Of a stretch of 64,000 nt of DNA, positions 37,450-47,215 are shown piece after piece. A model generated the notes under the pieces. That model was not told the DNA's origin. It worked only from the letters and a program-made list of their open reading frames with translations, and ran no database searches. The DNA comes from Bacteroidota bacterium (GTDB lineage: Bacteria; Bacteroidota; Bacteroidia; Chitinophagales; Saprospiraceae): positions 124,001-188,000 of the forward strand of contig WGNL01000010.1 in NCBI GenBank assembly GCA_016124585.1. Direction: 5' to 3'. The translations under genes were made by a program, and so were the position numbers. Each line of letters opens with the position of its first letter. Positions within the stretch are counted from its first letter, which is position 1.

Positions 37450-38241
37450 CTACTTCGCAACCACCGCCGACTCCAAGATATAATCGTATTTATAACCTGC
37501 TCCAAAGTCCTTGTTCAAGGCCAACGTCCCTTCCATCGTGACTGTCTGGCCGAGTTCCACTTGCTCAACGGTGGTCACCGTCAGGTCGAGGTCCTTGCCG
37601 GAGCCATCCTGTAGGTGGAGCCAGTTTCGACCCATGATCATCGGGTTTACCTTCATCACCTTGCCGGTCACTTTCACGGTTTTACCTTCATATTTTTTGA
37701 GATTAGCCACCAGGTCAGAGAGTTTGATGGCTCCCGCAGCAGGCGTCACGTTTTTCGGAGCTTCGACGGTGGAGCCGCTTTGAACATTGGCATGGGCCTG
37801 TTCCTTGGTCATGCCATCAGTCGTGGCGCCTTCTGGCCCAAAATCCGAGACGAGGTACAGCGTTTCGAAGTTCCGGTTGAATTCCTTGCTCTCAAAATTC
37901 TTCTTCATCAACCCGCCCCGATAGACGTAGTTCTTGCCGATTTCGATGGGCTGTTTCATCACGGCAACCCATACCTCTTGGCCGTTTTCCTTGCCCCGCA
38001 CGTAGGTGTATTTGTCTGTGTTCAACACCTCCTCCGCCGTTATTTTATGCTCCGCAACATCCAAGTTGGGCTGGCCGGGAGCCGTGTTCACACCGCCCTG
38101 CATGCCAGCGCCGGGGTCTTGGAACATGGGCGGGGCAGCATCACTGCCTGTGGAATCTGCTTCAACGACTTCGGGGCCGGAGTTGCAGGAAAAAACTGCT
38201 ATTGCGAAGAGCAAAACTGCCCAAATCTTTATGTTTTGCAT
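37450..38241 (-). CDS. Lipoprotein with C-terminal OB-fold-like domain
   Basis: 263 residues from the ATG at 38241. The lipobox FSCNSG places the Cys at about 19. A Gly/Pro-rich linker (FQDPGAGMQGGVNTAPGQP) follows. About 55-130 (VLNTDKYTYVRGKENGQEVW, YVYRGGLMKKNF) and about 175-263 (GKTVKVTGKVMKVNPMIMGR, WLHLQDGSGKDLDLTV) look like beta-barrel OB-type folds. The second resembles the small OB-fold domains found near cytochrome c and nitrite reductase genes. No CXXCH is present. It lies 81 bp after the barrel gene on the same strand, so it may belong to the cytochrome cluster. A TACCTTTG box on the minus strand (38271-38278) could start its own transcript. Confidence 0.7.
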   Translation of the reverse strand: MQNIKIWAVLLFAIAVFSCNSGPEVVEADSTGSDAAPPMFQDPGAGMQGGVNTAPGQPNLDVAEHKITAEEVLNTDKYTYVRGKENGQEVWVAVMKQPIEIGKNYVYRGGLMKKNFESKEFNRNFETLYLVSDFGPEGATTDGMTKEQAHANVQSGSTVEAPKNVTPAAGAIKLSDLVANLKKYEGKTVKVTGKVMKVNPMIMGRNWLHLQDGSGKDLDLTVTTVEQVELGQTVTMEGTLALNKDFGAGYKYDYILESAVVAK

Positions 38242-38322
38242 GATTGTCTTTTTTGAATTTTGATAGAAAGCAAAGGTAGGAATAAAGGAAAGCAATATTC
38301 GAGGAGATATGCATAGTTCAGT

Positions 38323-39945
38323 CTAAAACCGCTGCACCAATTTCGTATTCACCCGATGGAACGTATCCGCCTTTTTATCAAAAGTACCTTCATAATACAG
38401 GTACAAGGCCAGCTTCTTGGTCAGGTTCCAGGACAAATTTACCCCTAAAATTTCCTGCTGGATACGCAGTTCGCTCGTCGTGTAGCGATAGTCCACCATG
38501 CGAGCATAAACATCGGCACTGAGCTTGCCGGGCACAATGTCCCTCGTCAGGCGCAGTCCGTACATCTTGCTGGACAGGTAGTGTGTCTCCAAAAAATTAG
38601 CAGTGATGGACGCCGAGGTTTTCATCCAGGGAATCCGACTAATATTCAAGTAGCTGTTCAGGTTTTTCGACAGGTTGGCGTCGCTTTTTTGGAAACGCCA
38701 ACTTGCATTTATGCCCCATGTTATCAGTTTGAATGGCCGATAATTGAAGTTAAAACGCAGCCCCTGCCTTGTTTCATCGTCAATCAATTGGTCAATATAG
38801 TTCTTATAGCTTTCGTAGTAGATGATGTTTTTGCGGTTGTCGTAGGAGAGCGATAGGCTGGTTTTCTTCGAAATCTTCTGGCGCAAAGACAGGTACATAT
38901 TCGTTAAACTGGCCTTGCTTTTTGCCTCGCCATTTATGTTTTCGTATAAATCCACTTCCGCCGAACCGAAGAAACTCAGGTCTTTCAGCAAATTATTGGA
39001 ATGCTGAAAATACAGAAACCGCCTGTCCACCGCTCCGCTGTTCCGCTGCTCGATAAAGGCTGCAGTGCTCTGGCTCTGCTTGGAGTCTTTGAGACTATTG
39101 TACCCGATATAAGCACCCGCTTGCAGCAAGCTGAAGTCGAAACCATAGTCAGCGTAGTTCGGTCGAGAGCCGATAATGCCGCCAAGCATGAAATTGCCCA
39201 ACCCCTTCTCCACCTGCAAGCCGTCAATTGCTCCCATGCTTGAAATCCGCTGGTTGATTCTCCTTCCGAGAACGATGTTCGACGTCTTATCCAAATCATA
39301 TTTCAACGCCATCGAATACACTTTCAGCGCATCGCTGAGCTTATCCTTTACCGCTTGCCACTCACCGACCGTGTGACGGAAGGTGATGTAGGTATCCGTC
39401 GAAAAGCGGCTGTTTTTGATATTGTTCCCCTGCATCGTGAAGGCATAACGCATTCGGTGTGTCTCATCCCCCGCATAAAAATTGCTGTAGGAAGATGCGG
39501 AAACCCGACCCCGTATTTTTTGCTTGAAATCAGCCGTGGTTTTTTCTTCCGTTTCCGGGGTGACAACCACGGGCGCTGGCCCGGCAAGGCTATCCCGTGT
39601 CGTTTTTTGGGGAATTGTTTTACTTTCCTTTTCCGCTTTTTTTGGTTCTTCTTTTTTCAAAATCTTCGCAAAAAATACCTCACCTACATTCACCTTTTCC
39701 GCCAACAACGAAGAACAAACGCAGGACGTGGAAGACTTGTCCTTCACCACGAGACTCGGCGTCAGCACGCTGTCTTTTTGGGTAAAAAGCGTATCGCCCT
39801 TTTCGATGCCTTCCGTGGTGGCATATTTCACATAGACATTCTGCGAAGAAACATAGGATGCCGCACCCTGCACAAGAACCTTGGCGTCCTGCGCATACAA
39901 GAAACCGCAACAAACAATCAGCAATATGGTAAATCCGGTTTTCAC
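38323..39945 (-). CDS. Outer-membrane beta-barrel-like protein beside the giant cytochrome
   Basis: 540 residues from a GTG. Signal peptide to about residue 18, a small N-terminal domain (about 20-105; VYVKYATTEGIEKGDTLF and a CVC motif), a Lys/Glu/Pro linker, then about 400 residues of alternating amphipathic strands (RFSTDTYITFRHTV, LNSYLNISRIPWMKTSASIT, YLYYEGTFDKKAD) ending in a C-terminal strand with final Phe (NTKLVQRF), as outer-membrane barrels do. The gene starts 31 bp after the 85-haem cytochrome on the same strand. In porin-cytochrome systems a barrel sheathes a multihaem protein. That role is inference here; no similarity to MtrB is claimed. Confidence 0.65.
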   Translation of the reverse strand: MKTGFTILLIVCCGFLYAQDAKVLVQGAASYVSSQNVYVKYATTEGIEKGDTLFTQKDSVLTPSLVVKDKSSTSCVCSSLLAEKVNVGEVFFAKILKKEEPKKAEKESKTIPQKTTRDSLAGPAPVVVTPETEEKTTADFKQKIRGRVSASSYSNFYAGDETHRMRYAFTMQGNNIKNSRFSTDTYITFRHTVGEWQAVKDKLSDALKVYSMALKYDLDKTSNIVLGRRINQRISSMGAIDGLQVEKGLGNFMLGGIIGSRPNYADYGFDFSLLQAGAYIGYNSLKDSKQSQSTAAFIEQRNSGAVDRRFLYFQHSNNLLKDLSFFGSAEVDLYENINGEAKSKASLTNMYLSLRQKISKKTSLSLSYDNRKNIIYYESYKNYIDQLIDDETRQGLRFNFNYRPFKLITWGINASWRFQKSDANLSKNLNSYLNISRIPWMKTSASITANFLETHYLSSKMYGLRLTRDIVPGKLSADVYARMVDYRYTTSELRIQQEILGVNLSWNLTKKLALYLYYEGTFDKKADTFHRVNTKLVQRF

Positions 39946-39976
39946 AAATATTCAAATGAGTTAGCCAATTCAACTC

Positions 39977-42900
39977 CTATTTATGCCCATCGGGATGGCA
40001 GGTATAGCAAGCCTGACTATTATACTGATACCCGTTCACGCCTTGGTGTTCATCTGCCAAATCCGCAGGGTCGTCGTGCTCATGGCAGTCAATGCAACTG
40101 AACTGCGAGTAATTGTTTGGTGTCGTATGGCATTCATTGCAATTGTTCCACTCGCCCTCATGCTTTCCACTGTAAATCGGGAAATACATATTGTCGTGGT
40201 CCCAGTTGGCAGGTGTCCAGCCGTTTTGCGAATGGCAGTTTTCACAAGTTGTCGGGAAGCCCGCCGACTGGTGGTTCGGGTTGTTCGCTCCGTTGTAATC
40301 GGAGGCATGGCAGCCGTAGCACGTGTTCGGGGTGTTGTTGTAGTTGCCGTTGTGGCAAGTGGCGCAATCATTCTGGATACCCACGTGTGCCCCTTGGAAC
40401 TGCCAGAATTGATTGTGGATAGGAAAAGTCGCTGGATTCCAGTCTGGGTCGGTGGTGTGGCACATGGCGCAGTCCGTCGGCAACGCAAGTGCTACGTGAT
40501 TCGGATTTGCACTTGCATTGTAATCCGACTGGTGACAGCCGTTGCATGTGTTTGGCGTATTGTTGTAATTGCCGCCCACATGGCAGGCCGCACAATCATT
40601 CTGAACCGGGATATGCGCCCCTGTGAATGGCCAGAACTGGCTGTGGTTAAACGTCGAAGGCACCCAAGCATTCTGCGTGTGACAGTCGTCGCAGGTCGTT
40701 GGGAACTGGTTCGCCGCATGGTTCGGGTTCGTCGTGCCGTTGTAGTCTGCTTGATGGCAACCGAAGCAAGTCGTCGGTGTATTATTGTAATTCCCGTTGT
40801 GGCAAGCCGCACAATCATTTTGCACTCCGATATGCGCCCCAACGAACGGCCAGAACTGCCCATGAATCGGGAAGCTCGCTGGTTGCCAATCCGGGTCAGT
40901 CGTGTGGCATTGGGCACAGTCCGTTGGCAAGTTCAAGGCCGTGTGGCTAGGATTCGTACTGCCATTGTAATCGGGCTGATGGCAGCCGACACAAGTGTTC
41001 GGAGTCGAGGTATAATTCCCACCTATGTGGCAAGCTATGCAATCATTTTGCACCGGAATATGCGCTCCCGTCAACGGCCAGATGCTGTTGTGGTCAAAAC
41101 TCGAAGGCACCCAGCCAGCCGTCGTATGGCAGTCCTCACAGGTCACGGGGAACTGGTTGGTCGTGTGGTTCGGGTCAGTGGTGCCGTTGTAATCCGCCAT
41201 GTGGCAGCCGTTGCAGGTGTTCGGCGTATTGTTGTAGTTGCCGCCGATGTGGCACGCCGCACAGTCATTCTGAATATTAATGTGAGCCCCCGTCAGCGGC
41301 CAGATAGTATTGTGGTCAAAATTGGCAGGCACCCAAGCCGTTTCCGTGTGGCAGCTTGCGCAATCCGTTGGGAAATTGGCCGCCTCGTGGTCAGGGTTGG
41401 TCGTCCCGTTGTAATCGGCCAAGTGGCAGCCCACACAGGTGTTCGGCGTGTTGTTGTAATTGCCGTTGTGGCAGGCCGCACAGTCGTTCTGGATATTTGC
41501 GTGAGCGCCATTCAACTGATAAAACTGATTGTGAATCGGGAAAGTAGCGGGCTCCCAATCTGGGGCAGTCGTGTGGCACATCGCACAGTCCGTCGGCAGA
41601 CTGAGTGAGACGTGATTCGGGTTTGTCGAGCCGTTGTAGTCTGGCGTATGGCAGCCCGCACAAGTGTTCGGCGTATTGTTGTAATTGCCGTTGTGACAAG
41701 CCGCACAGTCATTCTGAATCGGCTGGTGCGCACCCGTCAGCGGGTAAAACTGGTCGTGAATGGCGAAACTCGCAGGCGCCCATCCCGGCGCAGTGGTGTG
41801 GCAGCTTGCGCAATCCGTGGGGAAATTCAACACCTCATGGTCGGGGTTCACGCTCGCATTATAATCCGTCGTGTGACAAGCAGCGCAATCCGTCGGCGTC
41901 CCTTGATACCCGTTGGCATGGCAGTCCACACAGTCAGCATTCAAGTGAGCCCCTGTCAATGGCCAAACCGTATTGTGGTCAAAACCGCCCTGCCCTTCCC
42001 CCGTCGGGTGACAAGCAAAACAAGCATTGCTGTTGTACTGATACCCTCCGACGCCATTGTGCAGGTTGTCAGTCTCTGGGTTCACGTGGCAGGTCGTGCA
42101 AGTAAATTCCGAGAAATTATTCGGGTTGTTGTGGCAATCCGTGCATTGCGACCACTCGCCATTGTGCGTTCCGCTGTAAATCGGGAAATATTGACTGTCG
42201 TGGTCAAAATTGGCAGGCACCCACGCCGTCTCCGTATGGCAGGTCGTACAATCCGTCGAGAAGCCCGCCTGCTGGTGGTTCGGGTTCGTCGTGCCGTTGA
42301 AATCCGCCGTGTGACAAGCATAGCAGGTGTTCGGCGTATTGTTGTAATTCCCGTTATGACAAGTGGCGCAGTCGTTGGCAATCAAAGCATGACCACCATT
42401 TAGCGGATAAAAATCATCGTGAATCGGGAACTGCGCAGGCTGCCAGTCAGGTGCCGTGGTATGGCACATGGCGCAATCGTTCGGGATGTTCAGCGCTACG
42501 TGGTTCGGGTTGGTCGAACCGTTGAAGTCCGGCGTATGGCAGCCGTTGCAGGTATTCGGCGTGTTAGAGTAGTTGCCCCCAACGTGACAGGCCGCACAAT
42601 CATTGGCCACCGGGATATGCGCTCCCGTAAACGGCCAAACGCCATTATGGTCAAACGTGGAAGGTACCCAAGCCGTCTCCGAGTGGCAGGTAGCGCAGTC
42701 CGTTGGGAACTGGTTCGTTACGTGATTTGGGTCGGTCGTGCCGTTGTAATCTGCTTGGTGGCAGCCCACGCAGGTGTTCGGCGTATTGTTGTAATTGCCG
42801 TTGTGACAAGTGGCGCAGTCGTTCGCAATCGTTGCGTGAGCACCATTCAATTGATAATACTGATTGTGAACCGAGAAGCTGGCAGGCGCCCAATCCGGTG

Positions 42901-45900
42901 CCGTCGTGTGACAGCTTGCGCAATCCGTGGACAGCCCTAACGCCACGTGGTTCGGATTGGTCGAACCATTGAAATCCGCCGTATGACAAGCCGCACAATC
43001 CGTCGGCGTATTCTGGAAACCCGCCGAATGGCAGTCCAAACATTCCGCCATCAAGTGTGCCCCCGTGAGCGGGAACGAAGTCGTGTTGTGGTCAAAAATA
43101 TTCGTCGCATCCCCCGTTGGGTGGCAAGCCAAGCAAGCCGGACTGCTGTACGAATAACCGCCCACGCCATTGTGCTGGTTGTTCGTCTCTGGGTTCACGT
43201 GGCAAGTCGTGCAGTTCACTTCCGCATAGTTCGCAGGGTTCGAGTGGCAATCCGTGCAAGCGTTCCACTCCCCATTGTGCGCACCGCTGTAAATCGGGAA
43301 GTATTGGCCATCGTGGTCGAAGTTCGCAGGAACCCAAGCGCTCTCGCCATGGCAGCTTGCGCAATCCGTCGGGAACTGTGCCGACTGGTGGTTCGGGTTC
43401 GTCGTGTTGTTGTAATCCGCAGCGTGGCAGCCGAAGCATGTATTCGGCGTATTGTTGTAATCCCCGTTGTGACAAGCGGCGCAGTCATTCGCAATCATGG
43501 CGTGAGCACCATTTAGCACATAAAAATCATTGTGAATCGGGAAGCTCGCTGGCTGCCAGTCGGGCGCTGTGGTATGGCACATCGCACAATCGTTGGGCAA
43601 GCCGAGCGCGACGTGGTTCGGGTTTTGCGAAGCGCTATAATCCGGCGTGTGGCAGCCCGCACAGTCCGTCGGTGTGGTCGTGTAATTCCCGCCAACATGG
43701 CATTGCGCACATTCATTGGCTACCGCAATATGGCTGCCGGTGAACGGCCAAACGCTATTGTGGTCAAAAGTGGAAGGTGCCCAAGCCGTCTCCGAGTGGC
43801 AAGTAGTACAATCATTCGGGAACTGGTTCGCCACGTGGTTCGGGTCATTCACGGCATTGAAGTCCGAGCTATGACAGCCAATGCAGGTGTTCGGCGTATT
43901 CGTGTAATCCCCGTTGTGGCAAGTGGCGCAGTCGTTTGCAATCGTTGCGTGAGCACCATTCAACACATAATAATCATTGTGAATCGCAAACGTGGCGGGC
44001 GACCAGCCGGGGTCGGTCGTGTGGCAGCTTGCGCAATCCGTCGGGATGTTCAGCATCACGTGGTTCGGGTTCGCTGCACCGTTGAAATCCGGCGTGTGGC
44101 AAGCCGCACATTCCGTGGAAGTCCCTTGGAAAACCCCACCAACATGGCAGTCAAAACATTCTGCCGTCAAGTGCGCCCCGGTCAACGGGAAAGCAGTCGT
44201 GTTATGGTCGAACACATTCGTCGCATCGCCCGTCGGGTGGCAGGCAAGGCAGGCATTGCTTTCGAAGACAAAACCACCCACGCCGTTGTGCTGGTCAGTC
44301 GTCTCAGGGTTCGCATGGCAGGTCGTGCAGGTGAACTGCGTGTAATCCGATGGATTCGTGTGGCAATCCAAACAAGCATTCCACTCCCCGTTGTGCGCAC
44401 CGCTGTATATCGGGAAATGCTGCGCATCGTGGTCAAATGTCGCAGGCGACCAAGTGGTTTCCGTATGGCATTCCGTGCAGTTTTGTGAAAACTGCAAAGC
44501 CGTGTGGTTCGGGTCGGTCGTTGCAGCATAATCCGCTTGGTGGCAGCCGAAGCAAGTATTGGGCGTATTGTTGTAATCCCCATTGTGACAGGCGGCGCAG
44601 TCGTTCGCAATCATGGCGTGTGCGCCATTCAGCACATAAAAATCATTGTGGATGGGGAAAGTCGCAGGATTCCAGTCGGGTGCTGTCGTATGGCACATCG
44701 CACAGTCATTCGGCAGGGCCAGTGCTACGTGGTTCGGGTTTTGCGAAGCGCTGTAATCCGGCGTGTGGCAGCCCGCACAGTCCGTCGGCGTGTTCGAGTA
44801 ATTCCCCCCGACGTGACATTGCGCACATTCATTGGCCACCGCAATATGGCTACCCGTGAACGGCCAAACCGCATTATGGTCAAAGTTCGAAGGTGCCCAG
44901 GCCGTCTCCGAGTGGCAGGTGGCGCAGTCTGTCGGGAACTGGTTCTGCACGTGGTTCGGGTCACTCGCCGCATTGTAATCGGGCGTATGGCAGCCCGCAC
45001 AAGTGTTCGGCGTATTGTTGTAATCCCCATTGTGACAGGCGGCGCAGTCATTCGCAATTGCAGCGTGCGCACCATTCAATACATAAAAATCATTGTGATT
45101 GGCGAAGGTGGCGGGTGCCCAGCCGGGGTCGGTCGTGTGGCAGCTTGCGCAATCATTTGATAAGCCGAGGCTTGTATGGTTCGGGTTGGTGGTTCCGTTG
45201 AAATCCGCCGTGTGGCAGGCCGCACATTCCGTCGGTGTTCCGGTGTAAACGTTACCGACGTGGCATTGCGCACAATCCACCGTCAAGTGCGCCCCCGTCA
45301 GCGGAAAGGCCGTGTTGTTATGGTTAAAAGCCCCGTCCGCTTCGCCCGTCGGGTGACAGGCGAGGCAGGCCGAATTTTCATAAACATAACCCACCACGGC
45401 GTCGTGCGCATCGTCCGTCTCCGGGTTCACGTGGCAGACCGTGCAACTGTTCTCTGCGAAATTATTGGGGTTGATGTGGCACTCGGCACACTCATTCCAG
45501 ATGCCTTTGTGCTTGCCGCTGTAAATCGGGAAATACTGCCCGTCGTGGGCGAGGAACTGCGCCGGGTTCCAGTCGGGGTCGGTCGTGTGACATTGCGCAC
45601 AGTCGTTGGGGAAGTTCGCCGTCTGGTGGTTCGGGTTCGTCGTCCCTTCGAAATCAGGCTGGTGGCAGGCGAAGCAGTTGGTAGGCGTATTTGCAAAATC
45701 GCCGCCCGTGTGGCACTTGGCGCATTCGTTCGTCTCATGTCCCTTCGTCAGCGGGAAAAACGAGTGGTCCACTTTGTCCGTGTTCCAGTCCGGCACATCA
45801 GGGCTGTGGCACTCGATGCAGTTTGTCGAGAACCCCGCCTGCGGGTGGTTTGGGTTCGTCGAATTGTTGAAATCGGCGAGGTGGCAGTCCACACACTCGT

Positions 45901-46417
45901 TGCCAAGGCGGTCGAAGCGCAGGCCCGTTTCGCTCACGTGGCACTCAGCGCAGCTCACCGTTTTATGAACGCCCGTAAGCGGGAAGCCATTCTCGAAGTG
46001 AATTTTCTGCACGTCATCCACTAGCCAGTTGTTCGGCGTATGGCAGCGGGCGCAGTCGTTCCCCACCGTCTGCTGGTGAATGTCCACGTGACAGGAGTTG
46101 CAGTCCGGCTTGGCCTTTTCAAATACCAGCGACTCGTGGCAGTCCCTGCAATCCACGTTTGCGTGGCGTCCCGTGAGGATGAAGCTCGTCTTATTGTGAT
46201 GGAAAAGGGTAGTATCAACCGGCAGCAACATCCCAGTCGTCTTTGACTTGGTTGGCTTTTGTAACTCGATGTTTTTCCAGTAATCAGCTGCTATCTCCCA
46301 GCCTGCCGGGGAATGACAGGCCGCACAGTCCATTTTTAGGGCTGTGCCGTGAGGGTTTTGCGAGAACAATTCCGTCCCCAAAACCAGCAGGATGATGATG
46401 AAAAGCAGTCTGTGCAC
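39977..46417 (-). CDS. Giant multihaem cytochrome c with about 85 CXXCH motifs
   Basis: 2146 residues from a GTG giving a signal peptide (LLFIIILLVLGTELFSQ). Counting through the translation I find 85 CXXCH motifs, about one per 25 residues. From about residue 330 the protein is a tandem repeat of three-haem modules of about 75-80 residues: FPLTGAH..., C-CH-GGNYNNTPNTC-GCH, DYNGTTNPNH, FPTDC-CH, then W-P-FDHN. Within this, a special three-haem insert (YFPIYSGAHNGEWNAC, NPETNNQHNGVGGY, ACLACHPTGDA) recurs at motifs 11, 26, 41 and 56, every 15 motifs, and again at 83. Extra histidines in NPNH and FDHN could be distal ligands. No T9SS domain or lipobox is seen, so it should stay in the periplasm or be held by the neighbouring barrel. 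Probably a long electron wire or capacitor. Confidence 0.95.
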   Translation of the reverse strand: MHRLLFIIILLVLGTELFSQNPHGTALKMDCAACHSPAGWEIAADYWKNIELQKPTKSKTTGMLLPVDTTLFHHNKTSFILTGRHANVDCRDCHESLVFEKAKPDCNSCHVDIHQQTVGNDCARCHTPNNWLVDDVQKIHFENGFPLTGVHKTVSCAECHVSETGLRFDRLGNECVDCHLADFNNSTNPNHPQAGFSTNCIECHSPDVPDWNTDKVDHSFFPLTKGHETNECAKCHTGGDFANTPTNCFACHQPDFEGTTNPNHQTANFPNDCAQCHTTDPDWNPAQFLAHDGQYFPIYSGKHKGIWNECAECHINPNNFAENSCTVCHVNPETDDAHDAVVGYVYENSACLACHPTGEADGAFNHNNTAFPLTGAHLTVDCAQCHVGNVYTGTPTECAACHTADFNGTTNPNHTSLGLSNDCASCHTTDPGWAPATFANHNDFYVLNGAHAAIANDCAACHNGDYNNTPNTCAGCHTPDYNAASDPNHVQNQFPTDCATCHSETAWAPSNFDHNAVWPFTGSHIAVANECAQCHVGGNYSNTPTDCAGCHTPDYSASQNPNHVALALPNDCAMCHTTAPDWNPATFPIHNDFYVLNGAHAMIANDCAACHNGDYNNTPNTCFGCHQADYAATTDPNHTALQFSQNCTECHTETTWSPATFDHDAQHFPIYSGAHNGEWNACLDCHTNPSDYTQFTCTTCHANPETTDQHNGVGGFVFESNACLACHPTGDATNVFDHNTTAFPLTGAHLTAECFDCHVGGVFQGTSTECAACHTPDFNGAANPNHVMLNIPTDCASCHTTDPGWSPATFAIHNDYYVLNGAHATIANDCATCHNGDYTNTPNTCIGCHSSDFNAVNDPNHVANQFPNDCTTCHSETAWAPSTFDHNSVWPFTGSHIAVANECAQCHVGGNYTTTPTDCAGCHTPDYSASQNPNHVALGLPNDCAMCHTTAPDWQPASFPIHNDFYVLNGAHAMIANDCAACHNGDYNNTPNTCFGCHAADYNNTTNPNHQSAQFPTDCASCHGESAWVPANFDHDGQYFPIYSGAHNGEWNACTDCHSNPANYAEVNCTTCHVNPETNNQHNGVGGYSYSSPACLACHPTGDATNIFDHNTTSFPLTGAHLMAECLDCHSAGFQNTPTDCAACHTADFNGSTNPNHVALGLSTDCASCHTTAPDWAPASFSVHNQYYQLNGAHATIANDCATCHNGNYNNTPNTCVGCHQADYNGTTDPNHVTNQFPTDCATCHSETAWVPSTFDHNGVWPFTGAHIPVANDCAACHVGGNYSNTPNTCNGCHTPDFNGSTNPNHVALNIPNDCAMCHTTAPDWQPAQFPIHDDFYPLNGGHALIANDCATCHNGNYNNTPNTCYACHTADFNGTTNPNHQQAGFSTDCTTCHTETAWVPANFDHDSQYFPIYSGTHNGEWSQCTDCHNNPNNFSEFTCTTCHVNPETDNLHNGVGGYQYNSNACFACHPTGEGQGGFDHNTVWPLTGAHLNADCVDCHANGYQGTPTDCAACHTTDYNASVNPDHEVLNFPTDCASCHTTAPGWAPASFAIHDQFYPLTGAHQPIQNDCAACHNGNYNNTPNTCAGCHTPDYNGSTNPNHVSLSLPTDCAMCHTTAPDWEPATFPIHNQFYQLNGAHANIQNDCAACHNGNYNNTPNTCVGCHLADYNGTTNPDHEAANFPTDCASCHTETAWVPANFDHNTIWPLTGAHINIQNDCAACHIGGNYNNTPNTCNGCHMADYNGTTDPNHTTNQFPVTCEDCHTTAGWVPSSFDHNSIWPLTGAHIPVQNDCIACHIGGNYTSTPNTCVGCHQPDYNGSTNPSHTALNLPTDCAQCHTTDPDWQPASFPIHGQFWPFVGAHIGVQNDCAACHNGNYNNTPTTCFGCHQADYNGTTNPNHAANQFPTTCDDCHTQNAWVPSTFNHSQFWPFTGAHIPVQNDCAACHVGGNYNNTPNTCNGCHQSDYNASANPNHVALALPTDCAMCHTTDPDWNPATFPIHNQFWQFQGAHVGIQNDCATCHNGNYNNTPNTCYGCHASDYNGANNPNHQSAGFPTTCENCHSQNGWTPANWDHDNMYFPIYSGKHEGEWNNCNECHTTPNNYSQFSCIDCHEHDDPADLADEHQGVNGYQYNSQACYTCHPDGHK

Positions 46418-46441
46418 GTAACTTTATCTATCGTATGCTGA

Positions 46442-46449
46442 CAAAACTA
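46442..46449 (-). promoter_or_regulatory. Possible -7 box for the giant cytochrome gene
   Basis: On the minus strand TAGTTTTG matches TAnnTTTG, 25 bases before the GTG start. A TTG lies only 13 bases further upstream, closer than the usual 17-23. Confidence 0.3.
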
Positions 46450-46588
46450 TGACAATGAAATCCAATTCCGCACCGTAGCAGGCGCTTCCCGAACCCTAAT
46501 TATCTGAAACGGTATTTTTCACAACCGAACGGGGAGTCTTCTTTGTTTTCCCTTCGGAAAAGGTAGGGGAGGGGGCGGTAGCGTTGTT

Positions 46589-46819
46589 GATTTCGGCCCT
46601 TGCAATCTTAATTTCTTTCCTTGCAATATCGATTTCGAGCCTTGCAATGTTTATTTCTGTTTCTGCAATCTTGATTTCGGCCCTTGCAATCTTAATTTCT
46701 ATCCTTGCAATATCAGTTTCTGGCTTTGCAATCTTGATTTCTTGTCTTGCAATATTAATTTCCAACCTTGCAATCTTGATTTCGCAACCAGCAATATTGA
46801 TTTCTAACAGCTGCAATGA
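46589..46819. repeat. 21-bp-period degenerate array 2a
   Basis: Eleven units starting at 46589 and every 21 bases to 46799. Each has ATTTC, seven variable bases (GGCCCTT, TTTCCTT, GAGCCTT, TGTTTCT, TATCCTT, TGGCTTT, TTGTCTT, CAACCTT, GCAACCA...), then GCAAT and CTT or ATC. On the minus strand the frame stays open as a heptapeptide repeat like EIKIARA, but a stop lies directly before the only start (TTG), so coding is doubtful. It lies upstream of the 85-haem gene. Confidence 0.85.
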
Positions 46820-46840
46820 CTAAATCGCCGTTTTCCTAAT

Positions 46841-47093
46841 CAATTTATGACCCATCGCTGTCAATTTCGCCAACATCGCTGTTAATTTCTGCCTTGTCGA
46901 TATTAATTTCTGCCCTATCGTTGTCGATTTCAGCTCCATCGCTGTTAATTTCTGCCCTATCCGCTGTCGATTTCTGCCCTGTCGATATTGATTTCAGCGT
47001 CATCGTTGTCGATTTCGGCTCCATCGCTGTTAATTTCTATCCTATCGCTGTCGATTTCTGCGCTGTCGATATTGATTTCTGCCCTGTTCATGT
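46841..47093. repeat. 21-bp-period degenerate array 2b
   Basis: Twelve units from 46841, each with AATTTC or GATTTC, a short variable segment, then ATCGCTGT, TCGATAT or TCGTTGT. All are 21 bases except one of 22 (46946-46967), which breaks any reading frame. The units share the frame ATTTC-TGCCC with array 2a, so both may come from one ancestral array. Between 47094 and 47167 I see nothing. Confidence 0.85.
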
Positions 47094-47167
47094 CGTCCGC
47101 TCGGCCAGTTTTAAGTAAAAACAAACCCCTCTAACCCCTGACCTTCCTCCGAAAAATCGACCCAATA

Positions 47168-47215
47168 ACCCACTCCCTCCAATCACCATTCACTAATCAC
47201 CAATCACCATTCACC
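47168..47215. repeat. Short tandem words (AATCACCATTCACT)
   Basis: AATCACC/ATTCACC words repeated about five times right up to the stop of the 23-haem gene. The same words form the hairpin at 5836-5872; here only one arm is present. Confidence 0.5.

Noticed and set aside
39983-41608. Long open frame (541 codons) on the plus strand opposite the giant cytochrome
   Set aside because: It is the antisense of the haem repeats and reads as low-complexity Val/Arg/Ile; the minus strand is clearly coding. The same holds for the other plus-strand frames between 41600 and 46000.
46496-46816. 106-codon frame of EIKIARA heptads on the minus strand
   Set aside because: No ATG, a stop directly before the only TTG, and the neighbouring related array has a 22-base unit that breaks frame; better explained as an intergenic array.
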